Below, in pieces: positions 17,747 through 26,376 of a stretch of 64,000 nt of DNA (position 1 is its first letter; each line of letters starts with the position of its first letter). The notes below the pieces were generated by a model. That model did not search any database. It worked only from the letters and a program-made list of their open reading frames with translations, and was not told the origin of the DNA. Both the position numbers and the translations under genes were made by a program. Source of the DNA: Oerskovia flava (GTDB lineage Bacteria > Actinomycetota > Actinomycetes > Actinomycetales > Cellulomonadaceae); assembly GCF_026163685.1 (NCBI RefSeq), contig NZ_JAOXSR010000001.1, positions 744,001-808,000 of the forward strand, given 5' to 3'.

Positions 17747-17765
17747 TGAGGCTATCCTTACCTGA
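17747..17765 (-). promoter_or_regulatory. DtxR/IdeR-type iron box upstream of fbpABC
   Basis: The 19 bases here, with halves TGAGGCTAT and CTTACCTGA, match 14 of 19 positions of the consensus whose arms are TTAGG and CCTAA. On the minus strand the site overlaps TAAGGAT/TAGCCT, the best -10 for fbpA, so the iron-loaded repressor would block the promoter. It lies 98 bases from the fbpA ATG and 47 bases from the response regulator ATG on the other strand, so it could also affect that gene. Confidence 0.7.
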
Positions 17766-17811
17766 GGGCGCTCCGGCTCCCCAGATCGAGGGGGGTGGCG
17801 TGAGGAGAGGG

Positions 17812-18459
17812 ATGGGCGAGGCAGGTTCCAGCGCGCGGCGACGCGTGCTCGTCGTCGACGACCACCGGATCCTCACCGACCTCATCGCGGCCGCCCTCGA
17901 CGCCGAGGACGACCTCGAGTGCGTCGGCGTCGCGGACGACCGGGAGCGGGCGCTCGCCCTCGCCGCGACGCTGCACCCCGACACCGTCGTCCTCGACGTC
18001 CAGCTCCCCGGCGACGACGGACTCGAGGTGCTCCGCGCGCTCCGCGAGGCCGACCCCGACGTCCGGGTCGTGATGCTCACCGCCCACCCCCGCCCTGACC
18101 TGGAACGGGCGGCGCTCGAGCACGGCGCGTGCGGCTTCCTCGCCAAGGACGGCCGGCTCACCGCGCTGCTCGAGGCGGTCCGCAGCGCGTCCCCGGCGCG
18201 CCCCGCACGCGACCCCGGCCTCGTGCGGCGCAGCGCCACCGCGCACGAGACGTGGCACCTCACGCCCCGAGAGCTCGAGGTGCTCACCCTGCTCGGCGAG
18301 GGCGCGGACGTCCGGACCATCGCGGTGCGGCTCGGTCTGAGCGTGCACACGGTGCGCGACCACGTGAAGGCCGTCCTCGCCAAGCTCGGGGTGCGGTCCC
18401 AGCTCGAGGCCGTCACCGCCGCGCACGGCGCGGGCATCATCCGCGTCGGCGGACGCTGA
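17812..18459 (+). CDS. NarL/FixJ-type response regulator
   Basis: 215 residues. Receiver domain with acidic pair D16-D17, phospho-acceptor D62 (VVLDVQLPGDDG), Thr in MLTAH and K112 (FLAKDG). The LuxR-type HTH at about 150-210 has LTPRELEVLTLLGEGADVRTIAVRLGLSVHTVRDHVKAVLAKLGV. Start ATG 17812 follows GAGGAGAGGG; an upstream in-frame GTG is possible. The sensor kinase gene starts three bases after its stop. It is divergent from fbpA and shares its intergenic region. Confidence 0.93.
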   Translation: MGEAGSSARRRVLVVDDHRILTDLIAAALDAEDDLECVGVADDRERALALAATLHPDTVVLDVQLPGDDGLEVLRALREADPDVRVVMLTAHPRPDLERAALEHGACGFLAKDGRLTALLEAVRSASPARPARDPGLVRRSATAHETWHLTPRELEVLTLLGEGADVRTIAVRLGLSVHTVRDHVKAVLAKLGVRSQLEAVTAAHGAGIIRVGGR

Positions 18460-18462
18460 GCC

Positions 18463-19845
18463 GTGGACACCGGTCCCCGGTCCGCGCGGCGTGCGGTGCG
18501 GCGCTACGTCGTGGCGACCGCCGGTGTGCTCGTCCTCGCCGTCCTCGGTGCGACGGCGGGTGCCTGGTGGTTCGCGACGCACGAGGCACGGCTGCAGGCC
18601 CAGGACGTCGCCCGCTCGTTCGCCCGCACCGTCATGGCACCCCTCAACGTCGACGAGGTCGGCGGCTCGGGCACCCAGGCGCGCGACCGGCTGGCCGAGG
18701 CCGTCTCCGCGCTGCGGGCCGACGGGGACGTCTACCGGGTCAAGGTCTGGCGGTTCGAGGACGACGAGACCGTCGAGCTCGTCTACTCCGACGCCACCGA
18801 GATCGAGGGCCTGCGGGTGCCCGTGAGCCCGACCCTCCGCGAGGCGATCAGCACCGGCGAGCCCGTCGTCACCGGTGTGCCCGACGACGCCGCGCACGCC
18901 ACCGAGACCGGCGCGCCCGTGGACCTCGTCGAGGTGTACCTGCCGTTCGAGGACGTCGACGGGCAGACGGCCGTGGTCGAGCTCTACCTCGTCACGCAGA
19001 CCGCCGAGCGCGCCCGCGAGCTCCTCGCCCACGTGCTGCCGCTCGCCCTCCTGCCGCCCGTCCTGCTGGCCGCCGCCACCCTTCCGCTCGCGCTGCGGCT
19101 CGCCCGCGGCTACGCGCAGGCGGAGTCCGAGCGCCGCGAGCTCCTCGCGCGGGCGCTCGCCGCGTCCGAGGACGAGCGCCGTCGCCTCGCGCGCCGCCTG
19201 CACGACGGGCTCGTCCAGGACCTCGCCGCGCTCGGCGTCGCGCTGGAGGTCGGCGCGGGCACGGAGGGTGTCGCGACCGGAGGAGCGACGGGTGGTCGCG
19301 ACGGGACAGGGATGCGCCGGGGGCCGGACGCGCTGCGCGCCGAGCTCGCCGAACGTGTCCGGGACGAGATCGCCGACCTGCGCGAGGTCCTCGACGACCT
19401 CAACCCGCCCGAGGTCGAGCAGCAGGACCTGCGGACGGCGCTGGACGCGCTCGTCGCACGGCTCGGCGCGCCCGCGGACGGGCAGGGCTCAGGACCCGCG
19501 GTGCGGGTGACGGGCGCCGCGGTGGACGTGGACCCCGCGCGCCGGGCGCTGCTGCTGCGGTGCTGCGCGGAGCTCGTGCGCAACGCCGTCGCGCACTCCG
19601 GCGGCACGCGGGTCGAGATCGAGCTGGTCGGGGCAGGGCCTGGGAGCGGGTGGGGGCGCGAGGTCGGGATCGAGGTGCGCGACGACGGGCACGGCTTCGA
19701 CGTGAGCGGCACCCCCGCGGGCCACCACGGGCTGCGGCTCGTGCGGGCCGCCGTCGAGGATGCCGGCGGCAGCGTCGACGTGACCAGCGGACCTGCCGGG
19801 ACGCACGTGCGCGTCGTCGTCCCGCAGGCGCAGGGCCCGGGATAG
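18463..19845 (+). CDS. Sensor histidine kinase, NarX/HisKA_3 type
   Basis: 460 residues from GTG 18463. Membrane segment at about 17-37 and another at about 190-212 flank an extracytoplasmic sensing region of 150 residues without a family I recognise. DHp helix ERRRLARRLHDGLVQDL with phospho-His H247, then N-box CCAELVRNAVAHSGG and G-box DDGHGF of the HATPase. A Gly/Thr-rich insertion (about 266-289) interrupts the two DHp helices. It is paired with the response regulator just upstream. Stimulus unknown; iron-related signalling is suggested only by position next to fbpABC. Confidence 0.92.
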   Translation: MDTGPRSARRAVRRYVVATAGVLVLAVLGATAGAWWFATHEARLQAQDVARSFARTVMAPLNVDEVGGSGTQARDRLAEAVSALRADGDVYRVKVWRFEDDETVELVYSDATEIEGLRVPVSPTLREAISTGEPVVTGVPDDAAHATETGAPVDLVEVYLPFEDVDGQTAVVELYLVTQTAERARELLAHVLPLALLPPVLLAAATLPLALRLARGYAQAESERRELLARALAASEDERRRLARRLHDGLVQDLAALGVALEVGAGTEGVATGGATGGRDGTGMRRGPDALRAELAERVRDEIADLREVLDDLNPPEVEQQDLRTALDALVARLGAPADGQGSGPAVRVTGAAVDVDPARRALLLRCCAELVRNAVAHSGGTRVEIELVGAGPGSGWGREVGIEVRDDGHGFDVSGTPAGHHGLRLVRAAVEDAGGSVDVTSGPAGTHVRVVVPQAQGPG

Positions 19846-19896
19846 CGCCGGCCCGGCGACCGGGTCAGGCGTGGCCCCCGGATCGAGCGGACGTCG

Positions 19897-20460
19897 TCAG
19901 GAACCCGGTGCGGTCGGGGTGACGTTCGTGAGCCACTCCTGGAGCGCGGCGTCGCGCGCGGCCTCGCAGCGGTCGGTCGCGGAGACCGTGATGGCGCCGT
20001 CGAGGCACCGCTGGTGGGTGATCGCGATGTCCCACGTCGCCAGCGTCATGATCATCTGCAGCGCCATGATGCTCGTGAGGACCACACCGATCACGACCGC
20101 GGGTGCGAGAGCGCCGCGGACGCGTGCGCGCCACACCGCCCGCAGGGCGCGGACACCGACGACGAGCGCCGCGACGGCGACAGCGAGGCTCGCGAGCTGC
20201 CAGGGGAAGGGCAGCGCGCTGAGGATGATCACCAGGAGCAGGAGCAGGCCGAAGTGCACGACCCGGCGGGTCGCGACCCGGGCCTCCTCCGGGTCGGCCG
20301 GCGGCGGCTCGGGCGGACCCGGCCGCGGTGCCGGCTGAGGGGACGGCTGCTGTGCCGGAGGTGGCGGCGGACCGCCCGCGGGCGGCTGGTCCACGGGCCC
20401 CGTGCCCGGGCGGGGCCGCGGTGGTGCGTCGCCCTGCGGCGGCGCGTACGGGTTGCCCAT
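19897..20460 (-). CDS. Hypothetical membrane protein with Pro-rich N-terminus
   Basis: 187 residues starting MGNPYAPPQGDAPPRPRP. Residues 1-60 are Pro/Gly/Gln-rich and cytoplasmic or disordered. Three membrane segments follow (about 70-88, 92-110, 120-140), then a C-terminal 45 residues with two Cys (HQRCLDGAITVSATDRCEAARDAAL) that could form an extracytoplasmic disulfide. I do not recognise a function. It is convergent with the histidine kinase and divergent from purN. Confidence 0.75.
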   Translation of the reverse strand: MGNPYAPPQGDAPPRPRPGTGPVDQPPAGGPPPPPAQQPSPQPAPRPGPPEPPPADPEEARVATRRVVHFGLLLLLVIILSALPFPWQLASLAVAVAALVVGVRALRAVWRARVRGALAPAVVIGVVLTSIMALQMIMTLATWDIAITHQRCLDGAITVSATDRCEAARDAALQEWLTNVTPTAPGS

Positions 20461-20599
20461 CGGTCGGCTCCTCGGTCGGGTTCTGCTGGCTCGGTGAGCT
20501 GTGCCATCTGTGTCTACGTGTGCCATCGTGTGCTGCGACGACCATTGTCCCGCACCCGCGGTGCGGTCTGACCCACCCCCCGCATCCTCGAGGAGACCT

Positions 20600-21241
20600 G
20601 TGCAGACCCCGTCCGGCCACCCCGTCGACTCCACCTCGGCGGCCCGTCTCGTGGTGCTCGTCTCCGGCGGCGGGAGCAACCTCGCCGCGCTGCTCGCCGC
20701 GCACGACGACCCTGCCTACGGCGCCCGCGTCGTCGGGGTCGTCACCGACCGGCCGGCGGCAGGAGCGCTCGACCTCGCGCGCGACGGGGGAGTCGCGTCA
20801 GTCGTGGTGGACCCCGCGGACTTCGAGGACAGGGCGGCGTGGAACACGGGGATCACGGAGGCCGTCGCGGTGTTCCGCCCGGACCTCGTCGTGCTCGCCG
20901 GCTTTATGCGCATCCTCGGCCACGAGTTCGTCGACCGCTTCGCCGGGCGCACCGTCAACACGCACCCTGCGCTGCTCCCTGCCTTCCCGGGGGCTCACGG
21001 CGTGCGCGACGCCCTCGCGTACGGCGTCGCGGTGACGGGCTGCACGGTGCACGTGGTCGACGCCGGTGTCGACACGGGCCCGATCCTCGCCCAGGCGGCG
21101 GTGCCCGTCGAGCCGGACGACGACGAGTCCACGCTGCACGAGCGCATCAAGGTCGCCGAGCGGGCGCTCCTCGTCCAGACGGTGGGCCGGGTGGCACGCG
21201 ACGGGCTGCACATCGAGGGTCGGCGCGCGACGATCGGCTGA
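20600..21241 (+). CDS. purN: Phosphoribosylglycinamide formyltransferase
   Basis: 213 residues, third step of purine synthesis, formylating GAR with 10-formyl-THF. GTG 20600 is preceded by GAGGAG. Substrate loop LVSGGGSNLAAL, folate site GFMRILG, and the catalytic triad Asn-His-Asp as N120 and H122 (in NTHPALLPAFPG) and D158 (VDTGPI). purH follows after a ZTP riboswitch with its own -10, so the two genes are adjacent but probably separately initiated. Confidence 0.95.
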   Translation: MQTPSGHPVDSTSAARLVVLVSGGGSNLAALLAAHDDPAYGARVVGVVTDRPAAGALDLARDGGVASVVVDPADFEDRAAWNTGITEAVAVFRPDLVVLAGFMRILGHEFVDRFAGRTVNTHPALLPAFPGAHGVRDALAYGVAVTGCTVHVVDAGVDTGPILAQAAVPVEPDDDESTLHERIKVAERALLVQTVGRVARDGLHIEGRRATIG

Positions 21242-21269
21242 GCCGGGACCAGCCGGTGCCGGCTGCCGC

Positions 21270-21365
21270 TAGAATCGGTGGCGGCCGTGACTGGCGAGGG
21301 TGGGAACGACCACCGGGGAGCGGCCAGCAGTCCCTGTGATGCGCGCCGCCCGCCTGGGCGCCTGG
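21270..21365 (+). ncRNA. ZTP (pfl) riboswitch upstream of purH
   Basis: The element carries the conserved pfl pieces in order: GTGACTGGCG (21287-21296), a GGGTGGGA stretch, ACCACCGGGGAGCGG (21310-21324, helix P3 and pseudoknot partner), and CGCCTGGGC (21351-21359). The class binds ZTP/ZMP (AICAR monophosphate), which builds up when 10-formyl-THF runs short, and turns on folate and purine genes. PurH consumes AICAR, so the target is classic. A TAGAAT -10 at 21270-21275 starts transcription directly at the aptamer. About 50 bases separate the aptamer from the purH ATG. Confidence 0.9.
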
Positions 21366-21413
21366 GTGAAGCAACCGACCGCGACACCAGCCTCTCGTCA
21401 GGAGTGACACGCC

Positions 21414-23072
21414 ATGTCCGCTGCCCCCACCGGCCCCGCGACCCCGATCGCCGACGACGCGCGGCGCCCCGTGCGCCGCGCGCTGCTCAGCGTCTACGAC
21501 AAGACCGGGCTCGTCGAGCTCGCCACGGCACTGCACGCCGCCGGGGTCGAGCTCGTCTCCACCGGTTCCACGGCCGGGACGGTCGCCGCTGCGGGCATCC
21601 CGGTCACCCGGGTCGAGGATCTCACGGGCTTCCCCGAGTGCCTCGAGGGCCGGGTCAAGACCCTGCACCCGCGCGTGCACGCCGGCATCCTCGCCGACTC
21701 CCGCAAGCCCGACCACCTCGCCCAGATCGCGGAGCTGGGCATCGAGACGTTCGAGCTCGTCGTGGTGAACCTCTACCCGTTCGCCGCGACGGTGGCCTCC
21801 GGCGCAGGCCAGGACGCCGTGATCGAGCAGATCGACATCGGTGGCCCCTCGATGGTGCGCGCCGCCGCGAAGAACCACCCGAGCGTCGCGATCGTCGTCG
21901 ACCCGGCCGCGTACGACGACGTCGCGGCCGCCGTGCAGGGTGGGGGCTTCACCTACGCCCAGCGCAAGGCGCTCGCCGCCCAGGCGTTCGTGCACACCGC
22001 GACCTACGACGTCGCCGTCGCGTCCTGGATGAGCAGCGTCGTGTCCCCGACCGACGCGACCGACGCGTCCGACCCGACCGGCGCGACCGGGTCGGGCTTC
22101 CCCGCCTGGGTCGGTGCGACGTGGGACCGCGCCGACGTGCTGCGCTACGGCGAGAACCCGCACCAGCGCGCCGCGCTCTACACGCGCGGCGACGGCACGC
22201 GCGGGCTCGCGCAGGCGCACCAGCTCCACGGCAAGGCCATGAGCTACAACAACTACGTCGACGCGGACGCCGCGTGGCGCGCCGCGCACGACCACGACGA
22301 GCCCGCGGTCGCGATCATCAAGCACGCGAACCCGTGCGGCATCGCGGTGGGTGCCGACATCGCCGAGGCGCACGCCCGTGCCCACGCGACGGACCCGGTG
22401 TCGGCGTACGGCGGTGTCATCGCCGCCAACCGCGTCGTCACGCGTGCCGCGGCCGAGCAGATCGCACCGGTCTTCACGGAGGTCGTGGTGGCCCCGGGCT
22501 TCGAGCCCGAGGCGCTCGAGGTCCTCGAGCGCAAGAAGAACCTCCGGCTCCTCGTGGTCGAGGGTGCGCCCTCCGCCGCGGTGGAGCTCCGTCCGATCAG
22601 CGGCGGGCTCCTGCTGCAGAGCGTGGACCGGGTGGACGCCGAGGTCGACGGCGGCGGGGACGACCCGGCGAGCTGGACGCTCGCCACGGGCGAGGCCGCC
22701 GACGCGGCGACGCTCGCCGACCTGGCCTTCGCCTGGCGGGCCGTGCGCGCCGCGAAGTCCAACGCGATCCTCCTCGCCTCGGGCGGCGCCGCGGTCGGCG
22801 TGGGCATGGGGCAGGTCAACCGGGTCGACTCGTGCCGGCTCGCGGTGGAGCGGGCCAACACCCTCGCCGACGGCGAAGAGCGCGCCCGCGGCGCGGTCGC
22901 GGCCTCCGACGCGTTCTTCCCCTTCGCGGACGGCCTGCAGGTCCTGCTCGACGCCGGGGTGAAGGCCGTGGTCCAGCCCGGCGGCTCGGTCCGTGACGAG
23001 GAGGTCGTCGCGGCGGCCGCCGCGGCCGGCGTGACGATGTACCTCACGGGCACGCGCCACTTCGCCCACTGA
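21414..23072 (+). CDS. purH: Bifunctional AICAR formyltransferase/IMP cyclohydrolase
   Basis: 552 residues, last two steps of IMP synthesis. N-terminal MGS-like IMP cyclohydrolase (about 20-150: [39 protein letters not shown]). C-terminal AICAR transformylase with [28 protein letters not shown], and the terminal [11 protein letters not shown]...[11 protein letters not shown] Thr/Asp/Ala-rich insertion at about 211-228 ([18 protein letters not shown]) sits between domains and is probably a flexible loop. Controlled by the ZTP riboswitch. Confidence 0.96.
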   Translation: MSAAPTGPATPIADDARRPVRRALLSVYDKTGLVELATALHAAGVELVSTGSTAGTVAAAGIPVTRVEDLTGFPECLEGRVKTLHPRVHAGILADSRKPDHLAQIAELGIETFELVVVNLYPFAATVASGAGQDAVIEQIDIGGPSMVRAAAKNHPSVAIVVDPAAYDDVAAAVQGGGFTYAQRKALAAQAFVHTATYDVAVASWMSSVVSPTDATDASDPTGATGSGFPAWVGATWDRADVLRYGENPHQRAALYTRGDGTRGLAQAHQLHGKAMSYNNYVDADAAWRAAHDHDEPAVAIIKHANPCGIAVGADIAEAHARAHATDPVSAYGGVIAANRVVTRAAAEQIAPVFTEVVVAPGFEPEALEVLERKKNLRLLVVEGAPSAAVELRPISGGLLLQSVDRVDAEVDGGGDDPASWTLATGEAADAATLADLAFAWRAVRAAKSNAILLASGGAAVGVGMGQVNRVDSCRLAVERANTLADGEERARGAVAASDAFFPFADGLQVLLDAGVKAVVQPGGSVRDEEVVAAAAAAGVTMYLTGTRHFAH

Positions 23073-23086
23073 CGCGGCGGTCCCGG

Positions 23087-24454
23087 TCAGACCACGGCGT
23101 CGCGCAGGCGCCGGGCCAGGTCGGTCGCGACCGTCAGGTCGAGGTCGACCGGGACGTCCCGGTTCATCAGGCGGCGCACGGCACCGACCTCGCGAGGGGC
23201 GTCGACGACGAGGATCGCCCGCGCCCTCCGTACGGTGCTCCGCGTCGTCGGGTCGAGGTAGAGCGCCGTCCAGCCCTCGTGGCCTGAGGCCCCGCCGCGC
23301 GGGTCGCCGCGCAGCACGACGTCGTCGGTCGGGGACGGCGTACCGAAGAGGGTGAGGTCGTGCCCGAGCTGGCGGGAGAAGACGTACGGGGCGTGCGCCG
23401 CGACGGGCTCGGTCGCCGGGCCGTCCTCGTGTCCACCGGCGAGCAGCGCCCGTACGGTCACCTCGGGGTCGTGCAGCGCGGCCGACCAGTGCCCGCCCGG
23501 GACGAGGCCGAAGACGGGGTGCTCGCGCGTGGCGCAGTCGCCCACGGCCCAGATCCGGTCGGCGCCCGGGGGCAGGGGTGCGCCCGACGGCGCGGCGTCC
23601 GCGGGCACGACGAGCCGCCCGGTCCGGTCCACCGTGACCGCACCGCGGGCGTCGAGCGGGAGCGCGCCGGCGAGCCAGGCGGTGGCGGGCCGGGCGCCCA
23701 CCGCTGCCAGCACGACGTCGGCCGGGAGCTGACGCCCGTCGGCGAGGCGCGCTCCGCCGTCGTCCACCGAGGTGACCTGGGAACCCGTGACGAGCCGCAC
23801 GCCCGCCTCGGCGTACCACCGGGCCAGGTGCGCGCCCACGACCTCGCCGAGCTGGCGGGACAGCGGGGTGCCGGCGGTCTCCACGACCGTCACGTCGCAC
23901 CCCGCGCCGGCGGCGACCCCGGCGACCTCGGCTCCGATCCACCCGGCGCCGACGATCACGAGCCGGCGGCCGGCGGACACGTGCGCGCGCAGCGCCGCGG
24001 CGTCACGGGCGGTGTGCAGCACGGTCGCCGCCCCCCACCCCGGTGGGCGTACCGGCGTCGAACCGGTCGCGAGGACGACGGCGTCCGCCGTCACGGTGCG
24101 CCCCGAACCCAGGACGACGCCCACGGAGCCCGCGCTGGGCTCGAGGCGGGCCGCGGGGTCGTCCAGCAGCGTGACGTCCGCGAGCTCCTCGACGCGCACC
24201 CCGAGCTCGGAGCTCAACCATGCGGGCTCGCTCCGGCTGAGCAGCTCCTTCGACAGCGGGGGCCGGTCGTAGGGGGCGACGCCCTCACCGCCGACGAGCG
24301 TCACGTGGCCGTCGAAGCCGTCGCGCCGCAGCGCGGCCAGGGTCTGCGCGCCCGCGAGACCCGCCCCGACCACGACGACAGACCTGACGACAGACCGGAC
24401 GACGGACCGGACGGGGGACGGTGCGGACGCAGGACCGGGCGAGGAGGACGGCAT
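23087..24454 (-). CDS. FAD-dependent pyridine nucleotide oxidoreductase (ferredoxin/rubredoxin reductase type)
   Basis: 455 residues. FAD-binding GXGXXG as VVVGAGLAGAQTLAAL, then APYDRPPLSKELL, typical of ferredoxin reductases of oxygenase systems. The NAD(P)H-binding GAGWIGAEVAGVAAGAGCDVTVVE lies mid-protein, and the FAD motif AVGDCA precedes a C-terminal reductase domain (about 350-450). The redox partner is not encoded nearby, so it probably reduces a ferredoxin or P450 system elsewhere. Its TAGCGT -10 lies six bases before ATG, implying a leaderless mRNA. It interrupts the usual purH-DUF3017 neighbourhood in reverse orientation. Confidence 0.9.
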   Translation of the reverse strand: MPSSSPGPASAPSPVRSVVRSVVRSVVVVGAGLAGAQTLAALRRDGFDGHVTLVGGEGVAPYDRPPLSKELLSRSEPAWLSSELGVRVEELADVTLLDDPAARLEPSAGSVGVVLGSGRTVTADAVVLATGSTPVRPPGWGAATVLHTARDAAALRAHVSAGRRLVIVGAGWIGAEVAGVAAGAGCDVTVVETAGTPLSRQLGEVVGAHLARWYAEAGVRLVTGSQVTSVDDGGARLADGRQLPADVVLAAVGARPATAWLAGALPLDARGAVTVDRTGRLVVPADAAPSGAPLPPGADRIWAVGDCATREHPVFGLVPGGHWSAALHDPEVTVRALLAGGHEDGPATEPVAAHAPYVFSRQLGHDLTLFGTPSPTDDVVLRGDPRGGASGHEGWTALYLDPTTRSTVRRARAILVVDAPREVGAVRRLMNRDVPVDLDLTVATDLARRLRDAVV

Positions 24455-24460
24455 GGTGTC

Positions 24461-24480
24461 ACGCTAGTGGGCGGTAGGCT
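24461..24480. promoter_or_regulatory. Back-to-back -10 elements for the FAD oxidoreductase and DUF3017
   Basis: Minus strand: TAGCGT (24466-24461) six bases before the oxidoreductase ATG (24454). Plus strand: TAGGCT (24475-24480) seven bases before a GTG at 24488, which opens only a six-codon frame and leaves DUF3017 with an approximately 125-base leader. The two -10 elements are nine bases apart, so their polymerases would exclude each other. Confidence 0.45.
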
Positions 24481-24612
24481 CTGCGTCGTGAGGCGGTGGG
24501 AAGCGTGAGCGACGTCACCACGCCCGGCGCTGCGCGACCTCCCGGGCGAGGCTCGGCACCGGGCCGCCGAGACCTTGTCCCGAGCTGGCACCACGTGCCC
24601 TTTGGAGCCACC

Positions 24613-24954
24613 GTGACGAACGAACCGACCGAAGGCGACGCGAGCACGCGCCCGCCGGGATCGCGCGCGGAGCACCCCCTCCCGGCCGTGAGCCTCGCGC
24701 CGCGCCGCAACCTCGCGATCTGGCTCGTCCTCGCCGGTGTGCTCGCCTCGCTCGCGGTCGCGGTCCTCGTGGGCGGGCGCGAGGGTACGTTGGCCCTCGC
24801 CTCGCTGCTCGTCGCCGCAGGACTCCTGCGGGCGCTGCTGCCGGGCCCGGGACCTGTCGGCCTGACCGTCCGGTCCCGCGGCGTCGACGTCTTCTTCTTC
24901 TGGTCGCTGGGCGCGATGATCGCGTCCCTCGCGGTGGTCGCACCGGCGATCTGA
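24613..24954 (+). CDS. DUF3017 family small membrane protein
   Basis: 113 residues if started at GTG 24613, which is preceded by TTTGGAG at good spacing. In-frame GTGs at 24496 and 24505 would add an Arg/Pro-rich extension that does not look like protein. Three membrane segments: about 35-55 (LAIWLVLAGVLASLAVAVLV), 60-78 and 92-112. DUF3017 is found downstream of purH/folD in many actinobacteria; function unknown. A strong terminator follows. Confidence 0.78.
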   Translation: MTNEPTEGDASTRPPGSRAEHPLPAVSLAPRRNLAIWLVLAGVLASLAVAVLVGGREGTLALASLLVAAGLLRALLPGPGPVGLTVRSRGVDVFFFWSLGAMIASLAVVAPAI

Positions 24955-24956
24955 AC

Positions 24957-24996
24957 GACGACGGGCCCGCCCCCGGGAGGGGACGGGCCCGTCGTC
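24957..24996. terminator. Bidirectional terminator between DUF3017 and the aquaporin gene
   Basis: Perfect 13-base stem GACGACGGGCCCG (24957-24969) / CGGGCCCGTCGTC (24984-24996) with a 14-base C/G-rich loop. The genes on both sides converge on it (stops at 24954 and 25003). Confidence 0.85.
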
Positions 24997-25002
24997 CTGG
25001 TG

Positions 25003-26007
25003 TCAGACCGACGGCGTGGTCTTGGGGCCGGTCCCGTCCTCGCGCGGCTTCTCGGGCGCGGCCGGCTCCACCGCGGGCTCCACCTGCTCCACGACGACGT
25101 CCTCAGCGGCAGTCTGCTCCTCGACGACGGCAGCCTGCTCCTCGACGACGATCTTGTCCTCGCCGAGGAGGTCGTCCTGCTCGGGAGCGACGGCGAACGC
25201 GCGGTAGAACAGCGCCGCGATGGCGGCACCGGCGAGCGGGGCGACGATGAACAGCCACACCTGACTCATGTCGCCGGCGAACACGGCGGCGGCGAACGAG
25301 CGGGCCGGGTTGAGCGATCCGCCGGAGAACGGGGCGGCGATGAGCAGCCCGACCGTCAGGGCGAGGCCGATCGCGACGGGGGCGATCTTCGCGGTAGAGC
25401 GCTGGTCGGTGACGCCGAGGATGATCCCGACGAACACGGCCGTCACGACGACCTCGATGAGGAGCACCGCGACCATGTCGAAGGCGAAGGCGCCGTTGGT
25501 CGCCGCGGCCAGCGGGGAGTCGTCGCCGTAGCCGTTGGCCACCGAGGACAGGAACGACTGCCGGGTCGCCTCGGCGATGGCCCCGCCCTGCTGGAGGATC
25601 GGCAGTCCGGCCTGGGGGATCGTCGCGAACAGCACGAGACCGGCGAGGACGGCGCCGACGAGCTGGGCGAGCCAGTACGGAAGGAGGTCGCGCCAGGCGG
25701 TGCGTCCGCCGATGGCCGCCCCGAGCGTCACGGCCGGGTTGAAGTGGCCACCGGACACGTGCCCGACGGCGGCGACCGCCGCCATGAGGGCCAGGCCGCC
25801 GGCGAGCGCGCTGGCGAGGGTGAGCCCGGCGTTCGAGAACCGCCCGTAGAGCGCCACTCCGAGGATGGCGAGCACCAGGAAGAAGGTGCCGAACGACTCG
25901 GCGCCGAGCCGGGCCAGGAGGCTGGGGCCGACGACGCTGACCGTCTGGCGTTCGTCGACGACGAGGTCGGGTGCACCGACGTGCGGTGCGGCTGTGTCCT
26001 TCGACAT
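25003..26007 (-). CDS. MIP family aquaporin/glycerol channel
   Basis: 334 residues. Six membrane helices and both half-helix NPA motifs, [11 protein letters not shown] and [10 protein letters not shown]. The residues near them resemble AqpZ-type water channels, but substrate is not certain. The C-terminal tail (about 285-334) is an acidic Val/Glu-rich extension (VVEEQ repeats) not present in usual aquaporins and likely cytoplasmic. Start ATG 26007 has AGGAA five bases upstream; an open upstream extension rich in Arg/Pro is rejected. Confidence 0.88.
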   Translation of the reverse strand: MSKDTAAPHVGAPDLVVDERQTVSVVGPSLLARLGAESFGTFFLVLAILGVALYGRFSNAGLTLASALAGGLALMAAVAAVGHVSGGHFNPAVTLGAAIGGRTAWRDLLPYWLAQLVGAVLAGLVLFATIPQAGLPILQQGGAIAEATRQSFLSSVANGYGDDSPLAAATNGAFAFDMVAVLLIEVVVTAVFVGIILGVTDQRSTAKIAPVAIGLALTVGLLIAAPFSGGSLNPARSFAAAVFAGDMSQVWLFIVAPLAGAAIAALFYRAFAVAPEQDDLLGEDKIVVEEQAAVVEEQTAAEDVVVEQVEPAVEPAAPEKPREDGTGPKTTPSV

Positions 26008-26209
26008 GCGGATTCCTGTTCCGTGCGGTGGGGACGCCGTCGGGCTGGCAGCGCGGGCGTCGGGGCGTGGGACCGGCGGGCGCCGCCGCGAGAGCGACAG
26101 GAGCCGTCGTCTGGCATCCTGCCACCGAATGCTGAGCAAGGGGGAGGTTTGCGGCACTTCTCCCGCGCGCGTCGTCGGGACGAGGGCGACGAGTCCGCCC
26201 CGAAAAGTA

Positions 26210-26223
26210 TCTTGACGTCGAGA
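26210..26223 (+). promoter_or_regulatory. Palindrome upstream of icd shared with sucCD
   Basis: TCTTGACGTCGAGA differs from the sucC site by one base, and the following sequence (AAATCGA versus CATCGA) is also similar. A TATCCT -10-like element lies at 26231-26236. The site is 154 bases upstream of the icd ATG, so the transcript would have a long leader. The rest of the 26008-26376 gap shows only GC-rich sequence and the aquaporin's upstream region; I see no gene in it. Confidence 0.6.
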
Positions 26224-26376
26224 AATCGAGTATCCTGGGCGGCGGTCCTATCCAGGGTTCCGCCGACCGTCGCCCGGCTCGCAGCCGAGCTCGGCGCTCG
26301 GCACGTGGCGCCGCGTCCCGCACGCGGTGGGCGACAGGATCCCGCTTCCGTCCCGCAGAGTTGGAGTCACCCGCGT

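Noticed and set aside
26008-26376. An upstream extension of the aquaporin (50 extra residues) or of icd into the intergenic region
   Set aside because: The extensions are Arg/Pro/Ser-rich, lack family similarity, and overlap the palindrome and promoter. Good ribosome sites sit at the chosen aquaporin start.
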